64,000 nucleotides of DNA, from assembly GCF_030271515.1 (NCBI RefSeq), contig NZ_JASCXI010000002.1, forward strand, positions 186,001 through 250,000, written 5' to 3'. A program made the position numbers and the translations under genes. Shown here piece by piece: positions 7,476 through 14,800 of the stretch; position 1 is the first letter of the stretch; every line of letters begins with the position of its first letter. Source of the stretch: Erythrobacter oryzae. GTDB lineage: Bacteria; Pseudomonadota; Alphaproteobacteria; Sphingomonadales; Sphingomonadaceae. Under the pieces are notes generated by a model. That model was given only the letters and a program-made list of their open reading frames with translations, was not told the DNA's origin and did not search any database.

Positions 7476-7477
7476 CC
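7453..7477 (-). promoter_or_regulatory. EcfG-type promoter for nepR-ecfG
   Basis: On the minus strand GGAAC (complement of 7473-7477), the same 17-base spacer and GTT (complement of 7453-7455), here preceded by C to give the full CGTT. It drives the autoregulated nepR-ecfG unit. Confidence 0.82.
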
Positions 7478-7500
7478 GCCACCGGTTCTTGCGTCCCGCT

Positions 7501-9276
7501 TTGCGCCGTGGCCTGACAGGATTTCGCATCATCGACCCGCTCGCCTTATCCCCTGACATCGATCCGGCGGCCAGCCCGCCGCCGGATTCCTCAGGCACAG
7601 CGCGGCGCTGGCTGGTGCTCTATCCGCGCGCGATCCCGCTGGTGATCTTCCTCGCGCTGGCCGCGATCACCGCGCTCTCGGTGTTCTCGATCGAGAGCAA
7701 CGCCCGCGCCCGCGAACGCGCGCAGATGCGCGAATATGCCCAGGGCGTCGCGGCGGCACTGGACCGCAGCGGGAGCGGCTTCACCTCCTACCTGCGCGCG
7801 GGCGCGGCGCTGTTCGCGAGTGTCGAGGAAGTCAGCCCCGACACCTTCGACAGCTTCGTGCGCGCGCTGAAGCTCAACACCGAATATTCGGGCGCAGAAG
7901 GCATAGGCTGGATCCCAGTGATGGAAGCGCGCGATCTGCCCGGCTTTCTTGCCCGTATCAGGGCGAGCCAGCCCGCCTATCCCGACATCTTCCCCGCCCC
8001 CACCAGCGCCACCGGGCGCGTGGCGCCGGTCGCGATGTTCGCGCCCGCCACCGCATTGAACCGCCGCGCGCTGGGCTACGACATGTATTCCGACGCCGCC
8101 CACGCCGCCGCCATGGCCGAGGCCGAGCTGACCCTGCGCCCGGCCGCCTCGGGCCGCATCGTGCTGCGGCAGGAAACCAGCGGCACCGCGCCCGCCTTCG
8201 CGATCTATATGCCGGTGTTCCGTATGGACCGGGACGGGGACGAGCCCGGCGGGCGGCGGCTGGCAGGCTTCGTCTACACCCCGTTCCGGGCGCGCGAATT
8301 CCTCGATTCGGCGATCGACCGCGCCGGGCAGAACGTCTTCGGCGTGCGGCTCTACGATGGCGAGGTATCGACCGGGCACCTGCTGGTCGCCCATTCCATC
8401 GCCGATGCGGCGCGCGACACCGTCCAGCAGCAGGTCACCATCGCCGATCGCAAGCTGATGCTGGTGGTGGAGCACACCGATCATCAGGTGCTCTCCCCGC
8501 TGTCGATGGTGACGCTGGCCTTCGGGCTGGCGCTTGCGAGCCTGCTGATGCTGCTGGCGCGGCTGCTGACCCAGCAGGCCTTCGAGGACCAGGCGCGGCT
8601 CGCCTTCTTCGAGGAACAGCACTCGATCCGCAATTCGCTGACCCGCGAGCTCAATCACCGGGTCAAGAACACGCTCGCCAACGTGCTCTCGATCCTGTCG
8701 CTGACCCGCAGGCGCGCGAGCGGGCTCGATGATTTCGCCGACAGCCTCGAGGGCCGCATCCGCGCGCTCTCGGCAACGCATGACCTGCTCACCGTGACCG
8801 ACTGGGGCACGACCCCGATCCGTTCGGTGATCGAGGCCGAGCTCCAGCATTTCCGCATCGCGCTGGGGGATGCGATCATGCTCGAGGGGCCAGAGCTGGA
8901 GCTGGCGCCGAATGACGCGCTGTCCTTCGGGCTGGCGGTGCATGAACTCGCCACCAACGCCGCCAAATATGGCGCGCTGAGCGTGCCCGGCGGCAAGGTC
9001 ACGATCCGCTGGAACCGGGGAGAGGACGCGGCGGCCGAGACCGGATGGGCCGAGGTCGAATGGCAGGAGACCGGCGGGCCGCCCGTGGCGGGCGAGCGCC
9101 GCCGCGGCTTCGGCACCGAGCTGATCGAGAAGGTCGTCGCCCACGAACTGCGCCAGCCGGTGACGCTCGACTTCGCCCCGAGCGGGGTGCGCTGCGTGCT
9201 GCGCGTGCCGGTGCGGCGGCCGACGGATTTCCGGATCCGCGAGCGGGACGCTGATCGCAGGGTCAGGAAGCCTTGA
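7501..9276 (+). CDS. CHASE-domain sensor histidine kinase of the general stress response
   Basis: A membrane sensor kinase, probably acting on PhyR. After a short cytoplasmic tail come TM1 (AIPLVIFLALAAITALSV), a periplasmic CHASE domain (with GIGWIPVMEARDLPGF), TM2 (MVTLAFGLALASLLMLLARL), then a HisKA_2/HWE-type dimerisation domain with the phospho-accepting His386 in ELNHRVKNTL, and a HATPase domain (HELATNAAKYGAL; GFGTELIEKVV). The start is uncertain: the frame is open from 7381, but the predicted EcfG promoter would start RNA near 7482, so TTG at 7501 is chosen without a clear ribosome site. Convergent with phyR across the hairpin at 9301-9391. Confidence 0.85.
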   Translation: MRRGLTGFRIIDPLALSPDIDPAASPPPDSSGTARRWLVLYPRAIPLVIFLALAAITALSVFSIESNARARERAQMREYAQGVAAALDRSGSGFTSYLRAGAALFASVEEVSPDTFDSFVRALKLNTEYSGAEGIGWIPVMEARDLPGFLARIRASQPAYPDIFPAPTSATGRVAPVAMFAPATALNRRALGYDMYSDAAHAAAMAEAELTLRPAASGRIVLRQETSGTAPAFAIYMPVFRMDRDGDEPGGRRLAGFVYTPFRAREFLDSAIDRAGQNVFGVRLYDGEVSTGHLLVAHSIADAARDTVQQQVTIADRKLMLVVEHTDHQVLSPLSMVTLAFGLALASLLMLLARLLTQQAFEDQARLAFFEEQHSIRNSLTRELNHRVKNTLANVLSILSLTRRRASGLDDFADSLEGRIRALSATHDLLTVTDWGTTPIRSVIEAELQHFRIALGDAIMLEGPELELAPNDALSFGLAVHELATNAAKYGALSVPGGKVTIRWNRGEDAAAETGWAEVEWQETGGPPVAGERRRGFGTELIEKVVAHELRQPVTLDFAPSGVRCVLRVPVRRPTDFRIRERDADRRVRKP

Positions 9277-9300
9277 TTTTGCGGTCGCGCTGACGCGCGA

Positions 9301-9391
9301 CGCAGACCACCCGCCCCGCCTCCCCACCCGGCCACCAATAGTACCACTATGTTATGGTGGCCGGGTGGGGAGGCGGGGCGGGTGGTCTGCG
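9301..9391. repeat. 37-bp perfect inverted repeat between kinase and phyR
   Basis: Bases 9301-9337 are perfectly complementary to 9355-9391, with a 17-base loop at 9338-9354 that contains a smaller palindrome (ATAGT/ACTAT). It lies between convergent genes and would fold in both transcripts. There is no T-tract, so it is either an unusual bidirectional terminator or a recent inverted duplication. Confidence 0.85.
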
Positions 9392-9411
9392 CCACCGAAG
9401 GTGGCACGAAA

Positions 9412-10200
9412 TCAAAGAGGCCGCGTGCTTCCGAAAAACAGCGCCTGGCTGATCGCCGCGCGCACGGTCGCTTCCTGGAAGGGCTTGGTGACCAGATAGG
9501 TCGGCTCGGGCCGGTCGCCGGTCAGCAGGCGCTCGGGGTAGGCGGTGATGAAGATCACCGGCATCGTCCCCACGGCGAGGATATCGTCGACCGCATCGAG
9601 ACCCGACGAGCCGTCGGCGAGCTGGATGTCGGCCAGCACCAGCCCCGGCATCGCCTCGGCCACCGCCGCGCGGGCCTGGGTGCGGGTTGCTGCGGTGCCG
9701 CTGACCGTGTGGCCGAGGCCGGTCACGAGGTCTTCGAGCTGCATCGCGATCAGCGGCTCGTCCTCGATGATGAGCACGCTGGTGGTCTGTTCGCGCTCGA
9801 TCTCGGCGATGGCTTCGGCGACCAGCGCCTCGACCTCTTCCGGGGTGCGTTCGAGGATCGCGGCGGTCTCGGGAACGGTGAAATCCTCGAGCGTGGTCAG
9901 CAGCAGCGCCTGGCGCGCGGGCGGGGTGATTGCGCCGAGCCGCGCCTGCGCCCCGGCCTCGTGCTCGCTGGCCGGATCGCCCGCGGCGGCAGCACCCGAT
10001 CCGCTCGCCCAGACCTTGCCGAAGGCGCGGTAGAGCGGCACGCGCCCGCCTGCGAGGCTCTCCATCAGCGCGCTGTCGGCGAGCGCGGCCTCGAGCGTTT
10101 CGCGCACATAGGCATCGCCGCTCGCCTGCGATCCGGTCAGCGCGCGGGCATAGCGGCGCAGGAAGGGAAGGTGGGCGGCGATCTGGCTTCCGAGGGACAT
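9412..10200 (-). CDS. phyR: Anti-anti-sigma response regulator PhyR
   Basis: A 262-residue PhyR. The N-terminal 1-135 is an EcfG-like sigma mimic (SQIAAHLPFLRRYARALTGS, and the region-4-like LTTLEDFTVPETAAILERTP). The C-terminal receiver has acidic pocket Glu146/Asp147 (LIIEDEPLIA), phospho-acceptor Asp191 (VLADIQLADGS), Thr219 and Lys239 (TKPF). Phosphorylated PhyR binds NepR and frees EcfG. ATG at 10200 is chosen over an in-frame codon 15 residues upstream because homology begins at MSLGSQIAAHL and because the EcfG-type promoter would overlap the longer version. Confidence 0.95.
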   Translation of the reverse strand: MSLGSQIAAHLPFLRRYARALTGSQASGDAYVRETLEAALADSALMESLAGGRVPLYRAFGKVWASGSGAAAAGDPASEHEAGAQARLGAITPPARQALLLTTLEDFTVPETAAILERTPEEVEALVAEAIAEIEREQTTSVLIIEDEPLIAMQLEDLVTGLGHTVSGTAATRTQARAAVAEAMPGLVLADIQLADGSSGLDAVDDILAVGTMPVIFITAYPERLLTGDRPEPTYLVTKPFQEATVRAAISQALFFGSTRPL

Positions 10201-10228
10201 GGACGATCTTTCGCTGGTCTGGATGAGC

Positions 10229-10254
10229 AACCGACTCGTGCCCATAGCGGTTCC
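10229..10254 (-). promoter_or_regulatory. phyR: EcfG-type promoter of phyR
   Basis: Minus-strand GGAAC (complement of 10250-10254) and GGTT ending at 10229, spaced 17 bases. It predicts a start site near 10221, about 20 bases before the phyR ATG. Confidence 0.7.
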
Positions 10255-10346
10255 CCGCGCCCCCGTCGCCCCCGTCGCGCAAGGCGCTGGATCGGCTGGG
10301 TTTCCTGCGTAGTTTCCCTAGGGTCAAAAAAATTTCGCGGAAGCCG

Positions 10347-10371
10347 GGAACCGCCTGCGAGGACGATCATT
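10347..10371 (+). promoter_or_regulatory. Possible EcfG-type promoter of the sRNA candidate
   Basis: GGAAC at 10347-10351, then 16 bases, then CATT at 10368-10371, one base off the CGTT consensus. It predicts RNA starting near 10378. Confidence 0.45.
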
Positions 10372-10377
10372 ATCCTC

Positions 10378-10465
10378 TTGTCACCGCCGAGACCCCCCTC
10401 CCGTCCAAGCGGCTGGTGATACGATCCCGAAAGGCCTCCGTTGTTCTGCAACGGAGGCCTTTTTT
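10378..10465 (+). ncRNA. Candidate EcfG-dependent small RNA with C-rich loop
   Basis: No ORF is present, but the segment has promoter, structure and terminator in order. A first hairpin pairs TCACC-GCC (10381-10388) with GGC-T-GGTGA (10411-10419), exposing a loop rich in cytosines (ACCCCCCTCCCGTCC). It ends in a strong terminator at 10431-10465. A C-rich loop on a stress-induced RNA recalls GsrN of Caulobacter and other anti-Shine-Dalgarno alphaproteobacterial sRNAs. Homology to GsrN is not claimed. The position beside phyR supports a role in the stress response. Confidence 0.5.
10431..10465 (+). terminator. Strong intrinsic terminator after the sRNA candidate
   Basis: AAGGCCTCCGTTG (10431-10443) pairs perfectly with CAACGGAGGCCTT (10449-10461), a 13-bp stem followed by T-run TTTTTT. 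The T-run is on the plus strand, so it ends a rightward RNA for which no protein gene exists. Confidence 0.85.
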
Positions 10466-10480
10466 CGTCGGGCTCCGAAA

Positions 10481-10619
10481 GTCCCTCCCCGTCCGCTTGC
10501 GGATGGGGAGGTGGCGCCGCGCAGCGGTGACGGAGGGGTCTGGTCCAAGCGGGGGGATATTACCCCTCCGTCAGCCCTGCGGGCTGCCACCTCCCCATTG
10601 CTTCGCAACGGGGAGGGAC
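10481..10619. repeat. Dispersed palindromic repeat, copy A
   Basis: 139 bp. Outer arms GTCCCTCCCC/GGGGAGGGAC enclose GGGGAGGTGGC/GCCACCTCCCC and a central ACGGAGGGGT/ACCCCTCCGT hairpin; it can fold as one long stem or three local hairpins. Near-identical to copy B at 13033-13171 and similar to copy C at 57173-57305. It follows the stop codon of the YghO-like gene. Confidence 0.9.
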
Positions 10620-10621
10620 CT

Positions 10622-11785
10622 TCAGCCCAACCCCTTCCCGTAAATCACATACTCGCGGTTCACCTTCGACTGGATCGTGTCGGCAATCGCCACCATCCCC
10701 TGGTTGTCCTCGAGCACCCAGCCGAGCTCGCCGCGTACCGAGCCGAACTTGGTGTTCGATTGCTCGCGGATCGCCTCGATCATCATGAAGGCAAGCTGGC
10801 TCGCAAGCCGGCTGGAGTGGTACTCCTTGAGCACCCCCATCAGCGGCACCCGCATCCCTGCGCCCTTGGGGAAACGCAGCCAGCGCAGCATGGTGATCCA
10901 GCCGAAGGGGAAGAGCTTGCCCCGGATCTTCGCCAGCGCGTCGTTGACGTCGGGGAAGGTCAGCATGAAGGCGACGGGCCGCCCGTCGACCTCGGCGATC
11001 ATGTTCAGTTCTTCCTTGATGATCGCGCGCAGCTTCTTGCCGGCATAGGCGACCTCGGCCGGAGTGAAGGGCACGAAGCCCCAGTTGTCCGACCACGCAT
11101 CGTTGAGGATGCCGAGGATGATCGCAACCTCGTTGTCCCAATCCGCCTTGCGCACACGGCGTACATTGATCCGCGCGTTCTTGTGGCCCGATTGCACGAT
11201 CCGCTGCACCAGCGGGGGGAAGGGCTTCGAGATGTCGAGATCATAGGTGTAGAGCGTCTTGGCGCGGGTGTAGCCCGCCGCCTCGATCCATGCCGCGTAA
11301 TGCGCGGGGTGGTGGCCCATCAGCAGCATCGGCGCGTGGTCCTGCCCCTTCACCAGGAGGCCCGGTTCTTCCCAGATCGAGAGCGAGATGGGCCCCAGCA
11401 CCCGCGTCATCCCCTCGCCCGCCAGCCAGCCCTCCGCAGCGGTCAGCAGCGCGCGCGCGACGGCCTCGTCCTCGGCATCGAAATAGCCGAAGAAGCCGGT
11501 GCCGGGGCCGAAGCCCTGTTCGGCGGGCATGGCGAGCGCGAGTTCGTCGATATGCGCCGAGATGCGCCCGACCGGCCTGCCGCCCTGCTTCGCGATGAAC
11601 AATTGCACCCGGGCATGGCCGAAGAAGGGGTTCTTGTCCGGATCGACCAGCTCGATCTGCTCGGATCGGATCTGCGGCACGAAATGCGGCAGACGGTCCG
11701 AAAAGGCGCGGCCGAGATCGACGAAGGCCGCCCTGCCGCGCTTGTCGCTGACCGGCTCGATCACTATCTGTCCTGCACGGGCCAT
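10622..11785 (-). CDS. YghO-like GNAT-fold protein
   Basis: A cytoplasmic protein of about 387 residues related to the YghO-type/acyltransferase proteins common in sphingomonads (sometimes mis-annotated as dATP pyrophosphohydrolase). Visible blocks are PHFVPQIRSEQIELVDPDKN, then FFGYFDAEDEAVARALL, LGPISLSIWEEPGLLVKG and the C-terminal GNAT-like region INVRRVRKADWDNEV through VWE-type motif GELGWVLEDNQGM. The start at ATG 11785 has GACGGA upstream; an in-frame ATG at 11884 would add 33 residues and is possible. Substrate is unknown. It is divergent from the fatty acid desaturase, which may hint at lipid metabolism. Confidence 0.7.
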   Translation of the reverse strand: MARAGQIVIEPVSDKRGRAAFVDLGRAFSDRLPHFVPQIRSEQIELVDPDKNPFFGHARVQLFIAKQGGRPVGRISAHIDELALAMPAEQGFGPGTGFFGYFDAEDEAVARALLTAAEGWLAGEGMTRVLGPISLSIWEEPGLLVKGQDHAPMLLMGHHPAHYAAWIEAAGYTRAKTLYTYDLDISKPFPPLVQRIVQSGHKNARINVRRVRKADWDNEVAIILGILNDAWSDNWGFVPFTPAEVAYAGKKLRAIIKEELNMIAEVDGRPVAFMLTFPDVNDALAKIRGKLFPFGWITMLRWLRFPKGAGMRVPLMGVLKEYHSSRLASQLAFMMIEAIREQSNTKFGSVRGELGWVLEDNQGMVAIADTIQSKVNREYVIYGKGLG

Positions 11786-11941
11786 TACATCCGTCACGAA
11801 GGCGTCCTCGTATTTGCTCTGGGTCAAGGCGTCTGTGTCGCGCTCGCGCCAATCGCGCAAGCTATCGATCACTCTCACCAACATCCCGCGTTTGGCTTGG
11901 CCCCCGATTTGCGGTAGGGCGCGCCTCAGGAAATTGCTGAA

Positions 11942-13033
11942 ATGACCATGCACCAGACCATCCACGCAACGCCCGCGCCAATGCCCGCGAAGGCGACCCG
12001 CGTCCAGTTCATGGCCGAGGACGACAAGGCGATGCTGCGCGCCGCGCGCGACCTCACCAAGGGGCTGGGCGAGGCTCGTCCGGGTATCTACTGGCCCGAC
12101 ATGCTGATCTCGGCGGGCGTGGGCTATGCCGGGATTGCGGTTGCGATCGCCTCGGCAAGTGTCGCGGTGAAGCTCGCCGCCGGGCTGGTGGCGGCGCTGG
12201 CGCTCTACCGCGCGCTGATGTTCATCCACGAGCTGACCCACATCCACCGCGATGCGCTGCCGGGTTTTCGCACCGCGTGGAATCTGCTGGTCGGCATCCC
12301 GATGCTGACGCCCTCCTTCATGTATGAGGGCGTCCACGTGATCCACCACAAGCGCACGCAATACGGCACGATCGAGGATCCCGAATACCTGCCGCTGGCA
12401 CTGATGAAGCCGTGGAGCCTGCCGCTGTTCGTTTTGATTGCGATGCTGCTGCCGGTGGCGCTGATCGTGCGCTTCGGGGTGCTCTACCCGCTCGGGCTGC
12501 TGGTGCCGCCCCTGCGCGCCTTCGTGTGGGAGCGGTTTTCCTCGCTCTCGATCAACCCCGAGTTCCGCCGCAAGGCGCCCGAGGGCGAGTTCGCCGGGCG
12601 GGTGCGCTGGCAGGAAGCGGGCGCGAGCCTGTGGGCGATGGCGCTGATCGCCAGCATTTTCGTGTTCGGCTGGCAGCCGCTGGCGACCGCGCTTGCGATC
12701 CTCTCGCTCGCCGCGGTGCTCAACCAGCTGCGCACGCTCGTCGCGCACCTGTGGGAGAACGAGGGCGAGGCGATGACGGTGACTGCGCAGTTCCTTGACT
12801 CTGTCAACGTGCCGCCCCCGGGCATTGCGGCGGAGATCTGGGCACCGGTGGGCCTGCGCTATCACGCGCTGCACCACCTGATGCCCTCGATGCCCTACCA
12901 CGACCTCCCCGAAGCCCACCGCCGTCTGGTGCGCGAGCTGGGCACTGGGTCGACCTACGAGGGCGCGAACCATCCGGGGATGCTGACGCTGGTGGGCCGG
13001 ATCGCCAAGAGCACGATGGGGAAGCGTATTTAG
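11942..13033 (+). CDS. Membrane fatty acid desaturase
   Basis: A 363-residue integral-membrane di-iron desaturase. The three histidine boxes are HELTH near residue 96, HVIHH near 133 and HALHH near 309. Long hydrophobic segments precede each box pair (for example 55-85 and 160-185). It probably introduces a double bond into membrane acyl chains or a related lipid; regiospecificity cannot be read from sequence. The start ATG at 11942 has AGGA about 10 bases upstream; an ATG two codons later is an alternative. The coding sequence runs directly into repeat copy B, so this repeat forms the 3' end of its mRNA. Confidence 0.9.
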   Translation: MTMHQTIHATPAPMPAKATRVQFMAEDDKAMLRAARDLTKGLGEARPGIYWPDMLISAGVGYAGIAVAIASASVAVKLAAGLVAALALYRALMFIHELTHIHRDALPGFRTAWNLLVGIPMLTPSFMYEGVHVIHHKRTQYGTIEDPEYLPLALMKPWSLPLFVLIAMLLPVALIVRFGVLYPLGLLVPPLRAFVWERFSSLSINPEFRRKAPEGEFAGRVRWQEAGASLWAMALIASIFVFGWQPLATALAILSLAAVLNQLRTLVAHLWENEGEAMTVTAQFLDSVNVPPPGIAAEIWAPVGLRYHALHHLMPSMPYHDLPEAHRRLVRELGTGSTYEGANHPGMLTLVGRIAKSTMGKRI

Positions 13034-13171
13034 TCCCTCCCCGTCCGCTTGCGGATGGGGAGGTGGCGCCGCGAAGCGGTGACGGAGGGGTTTGACCCTG
13101 CCGCCTTACCCCTCCGTCAGCCGCCTGCGGCGTCTGCCACCTCCCCATTCGCACCGCGAACGGGGAGGGAC
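13033..13171. repeat. Dispersed palindromic repeat, copy B
   Basis: 139 bp between the convergent desaturase and GNAT genes. Its left half differs from copy A by a single base over the first 59 bases. Same nested arms as copy A. Confidence 0.9.
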
Positions 13172-13172
13172 T

Positions 13173-13688
13173 CTAGTCCAGAAAACAGATCATCGCACAG
13201 CGCCGGTCGGCGGGCAGGCCGTCGTCGACTTCGTTGGCCAGTTCCCCCGCCAGACGCGGGTGGGCGTCGAGGGCGGTGACTTCCTCGAATCCGAGCCGCG
13301 CGTAGAACGGGCCGTTCCATGCGAGGTCGCGGAAGGTGGTGAGGGTCAGCGCCCTGAAGCCGGTGTTGCGCGCGTCGATCTGCGCGGCGCGCACCAGCCC
13401 CGCCCCGATCCCGCGCCGCTGGAAGGCGGGGGCGACATCCATCTCCCAGATATGCAGCTCGCGGCTGAAGGGCTGGGCGACCAGAAACCCCGCCATCGCC
13501 TCGCCGACGTGCGCGACGAGGCTGTGGCCCCGGCGGATCAGGCGCGCATAGTCATCTGCCGAACGGGTGCGCGAAGGGTCGATCGAAGGCTCGCCGGCAA
13601 AGGCCTCAGCCGCCGCGCGCTCGATCGCGGGCATGGCCGCGGCATCCTCCGCCCGCGCCAGCCGCAGCGACCAGTCGCCCGGCCTCAC
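13173..13688 (-). CDS. GNAT-family N-acetyltransferase
   Basis: A 171-residue single-domain GNAT. The acetyl-CoA binding motif A is visible as IWEMDVAPAFQRRGIGAGLV, with Q/RxxGxG as QRRGIG, and the final strands as GFRALTLTTF and FYARLGFEEV. The substrate amine is unknown. The GTG start at 13688 overlaps the lptG TGA (GTGA), so the gene is the third member of the lptF-lptG unit. A longer open frame upstream is antisense to lptG coding sense and is rejected. Confidence 0.82.
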   Translation of the reverse strand: MRPGDWSLRLARAEDAAAMPAIERAAAEAFAGEPSIDPSRTRSADDYARLIRRGHSLVAHVGEAMAGFLVAQPFSRELHIWEMDVAPAFQRRGIGAGLVRAAQIDARNTGFRALTLTTFRDLAWNGPFYARLGFEEVTALDAHPRLAGELANEVDDGLPADRRCAMICFLD

Positions 13689-14794
13689 TCCTCGGTCCGG
13701 ATCAGCACCGTCTCGCCGACCAGCAGGAAGAGGAAGAACGGCGCCCATGCCGCAAGCAGCGGCGGGTAGCCGCCGAAGCTGCCCATCGCGAGCGCGGCAT
13801 TGTCGACCACGAAATAGGCAAAGCCCAGCGCCATGCCGATGATCGCGCGCACGAACAGCTGGCCCGAGCGCGCGAGGCCGAAGGCGGCGATCGAGCCCAG
13901 CAGCGGCATCAGCAGCGCCGAGAGCGGCCCCGACAGGCGGTGCCACCACTTGGCGCGCATCTCGTCGGTGTTGCGGCCCGCGGTCTCGTAGGCGGCGATG
14001 CTCTCGCCCAGCTCCCAGAAGCTCTGCGCATCGGGATCGACCGATTGCAGCATGATCCGCTCAGGGGAGAGGCCCTGCCCCACAACCAGCGCGGGCGGAC
14101 GCTCGGTGACCGCACCCGAAACATCGAAGCGCACCGGGTTCTCGAGCCGCCAGCCGGGCCCGGCATAGGACGCGCGGGGCGCGCGGATCTGCTCGCGGAT
14201 GATCCCGCCGGGGCCGCGCGCGTACCAGGTGACGCCGGTCAGCACGATGCCCTTGCCCGAGCCGCTGAGGGTGGCGGCCGAGAGGATGTTCTCGCCATCG
14301 GTGAGGTAGATGTTGGAGCGCGGCTTGCCGGCGCTGCTGTCCTCGGCGGGGATCGGGCCATAGTCGGCGGCCTCCCACGCCTTCAGGGTCGCGTTTGCGC
14401 GGGTCAGCACGCGTTCGTTGAAGCCGAAGCTCACCGCCGCCACCAGCGCCGCGGTCAGCAGCATCGGCGCGAGCACCTGATGGGCAGAGAGCCCCGCCGC
14501 GCGCATCGCGATCACCTCGCTGTTGGCGTTCAGCGGCCAGAAGGTCAGCAGCGAGGCGAGCAGCACCGAATAGGGCAGGAAGTTCGCCACCAGCTGCGGC
14601 AGGCGCAGGCTGGCATAGCGCAGCACCTCGGCCTGCCCGTTGCCGGGCGCTGCCAGGATGTCGCCGGTCTTCGACAGCAGGTCGAGCGCCAGCAGCACCA
14701 GCACCAGCATGAACAGCACCGCGACGATGCGCACCACGAAGAGCTTCGCCAGATAGAGCGTCAGCGTGCGCGAGGGGAAGAAATCGAGCTGCAT
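13685..14794 (-). CDS. lptG: LPS export permease LptG
   Basis: A 369-residue YjgP/YjgQ permease that, with LptF and the LptB ATPase, extracts LPS from the inner membrane and hands it to LptC/LptA. It has N-terminal TM helices (LAKLFVVRIVAVLFMLVLVL; ANFLPYSVLLASLLTF), a periplasmic jellyroll region (about 130-270) and C-terminal TM helices (SGPLSALLMPLLGSIAAFGL). The order lptF then lptG with a 6-bp gap is the usual arrangement. LptG rather than LptF is assigned from the second position and MQLDFFPSRTLTLYLAK start. Confidence 0.92.
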   Translation of the reverse strand: MQLDFFPSRTLTLYLAKLFVVRIVAVLFMLVLVLLALDLLSKTGDILAAPGNGQAEVLRYASLRLPQLVANFLPYSVLLASLLTFWPLNANSEVIAMRAAGLSAHQVLAPMLLTAALVAAVSFGFNERVLTRANATLKAWEAADYGPIPAEDSSAGKPRSNIYLTDGENILSAATLSGSGKGIVLTGVTWYARGPGGIIREQIRAPRASYAGPGWRLENPVRFDVSGAVTERPPALVVGQGLSPERIMLQSVDPDAQSFWELGESIAAYETAGRNTDEMRAKWWHRLSGPLSALLMPLLGSIAAFGLARSGQLFVRAIIGMALGFAYFVVDNAALAMGSFGGYPPLLAAWAPFFLFLLVGETVLIRTEE

Positions 14795-14800
14795 CGCGGT

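Noticed and set aside
10622..12973. 783-codon minus-strand frame
   Set aside because: Only its last 387 or so codons are real (YghO-like protein); the upstream part is antisense to the desaturase and lacks protein character.
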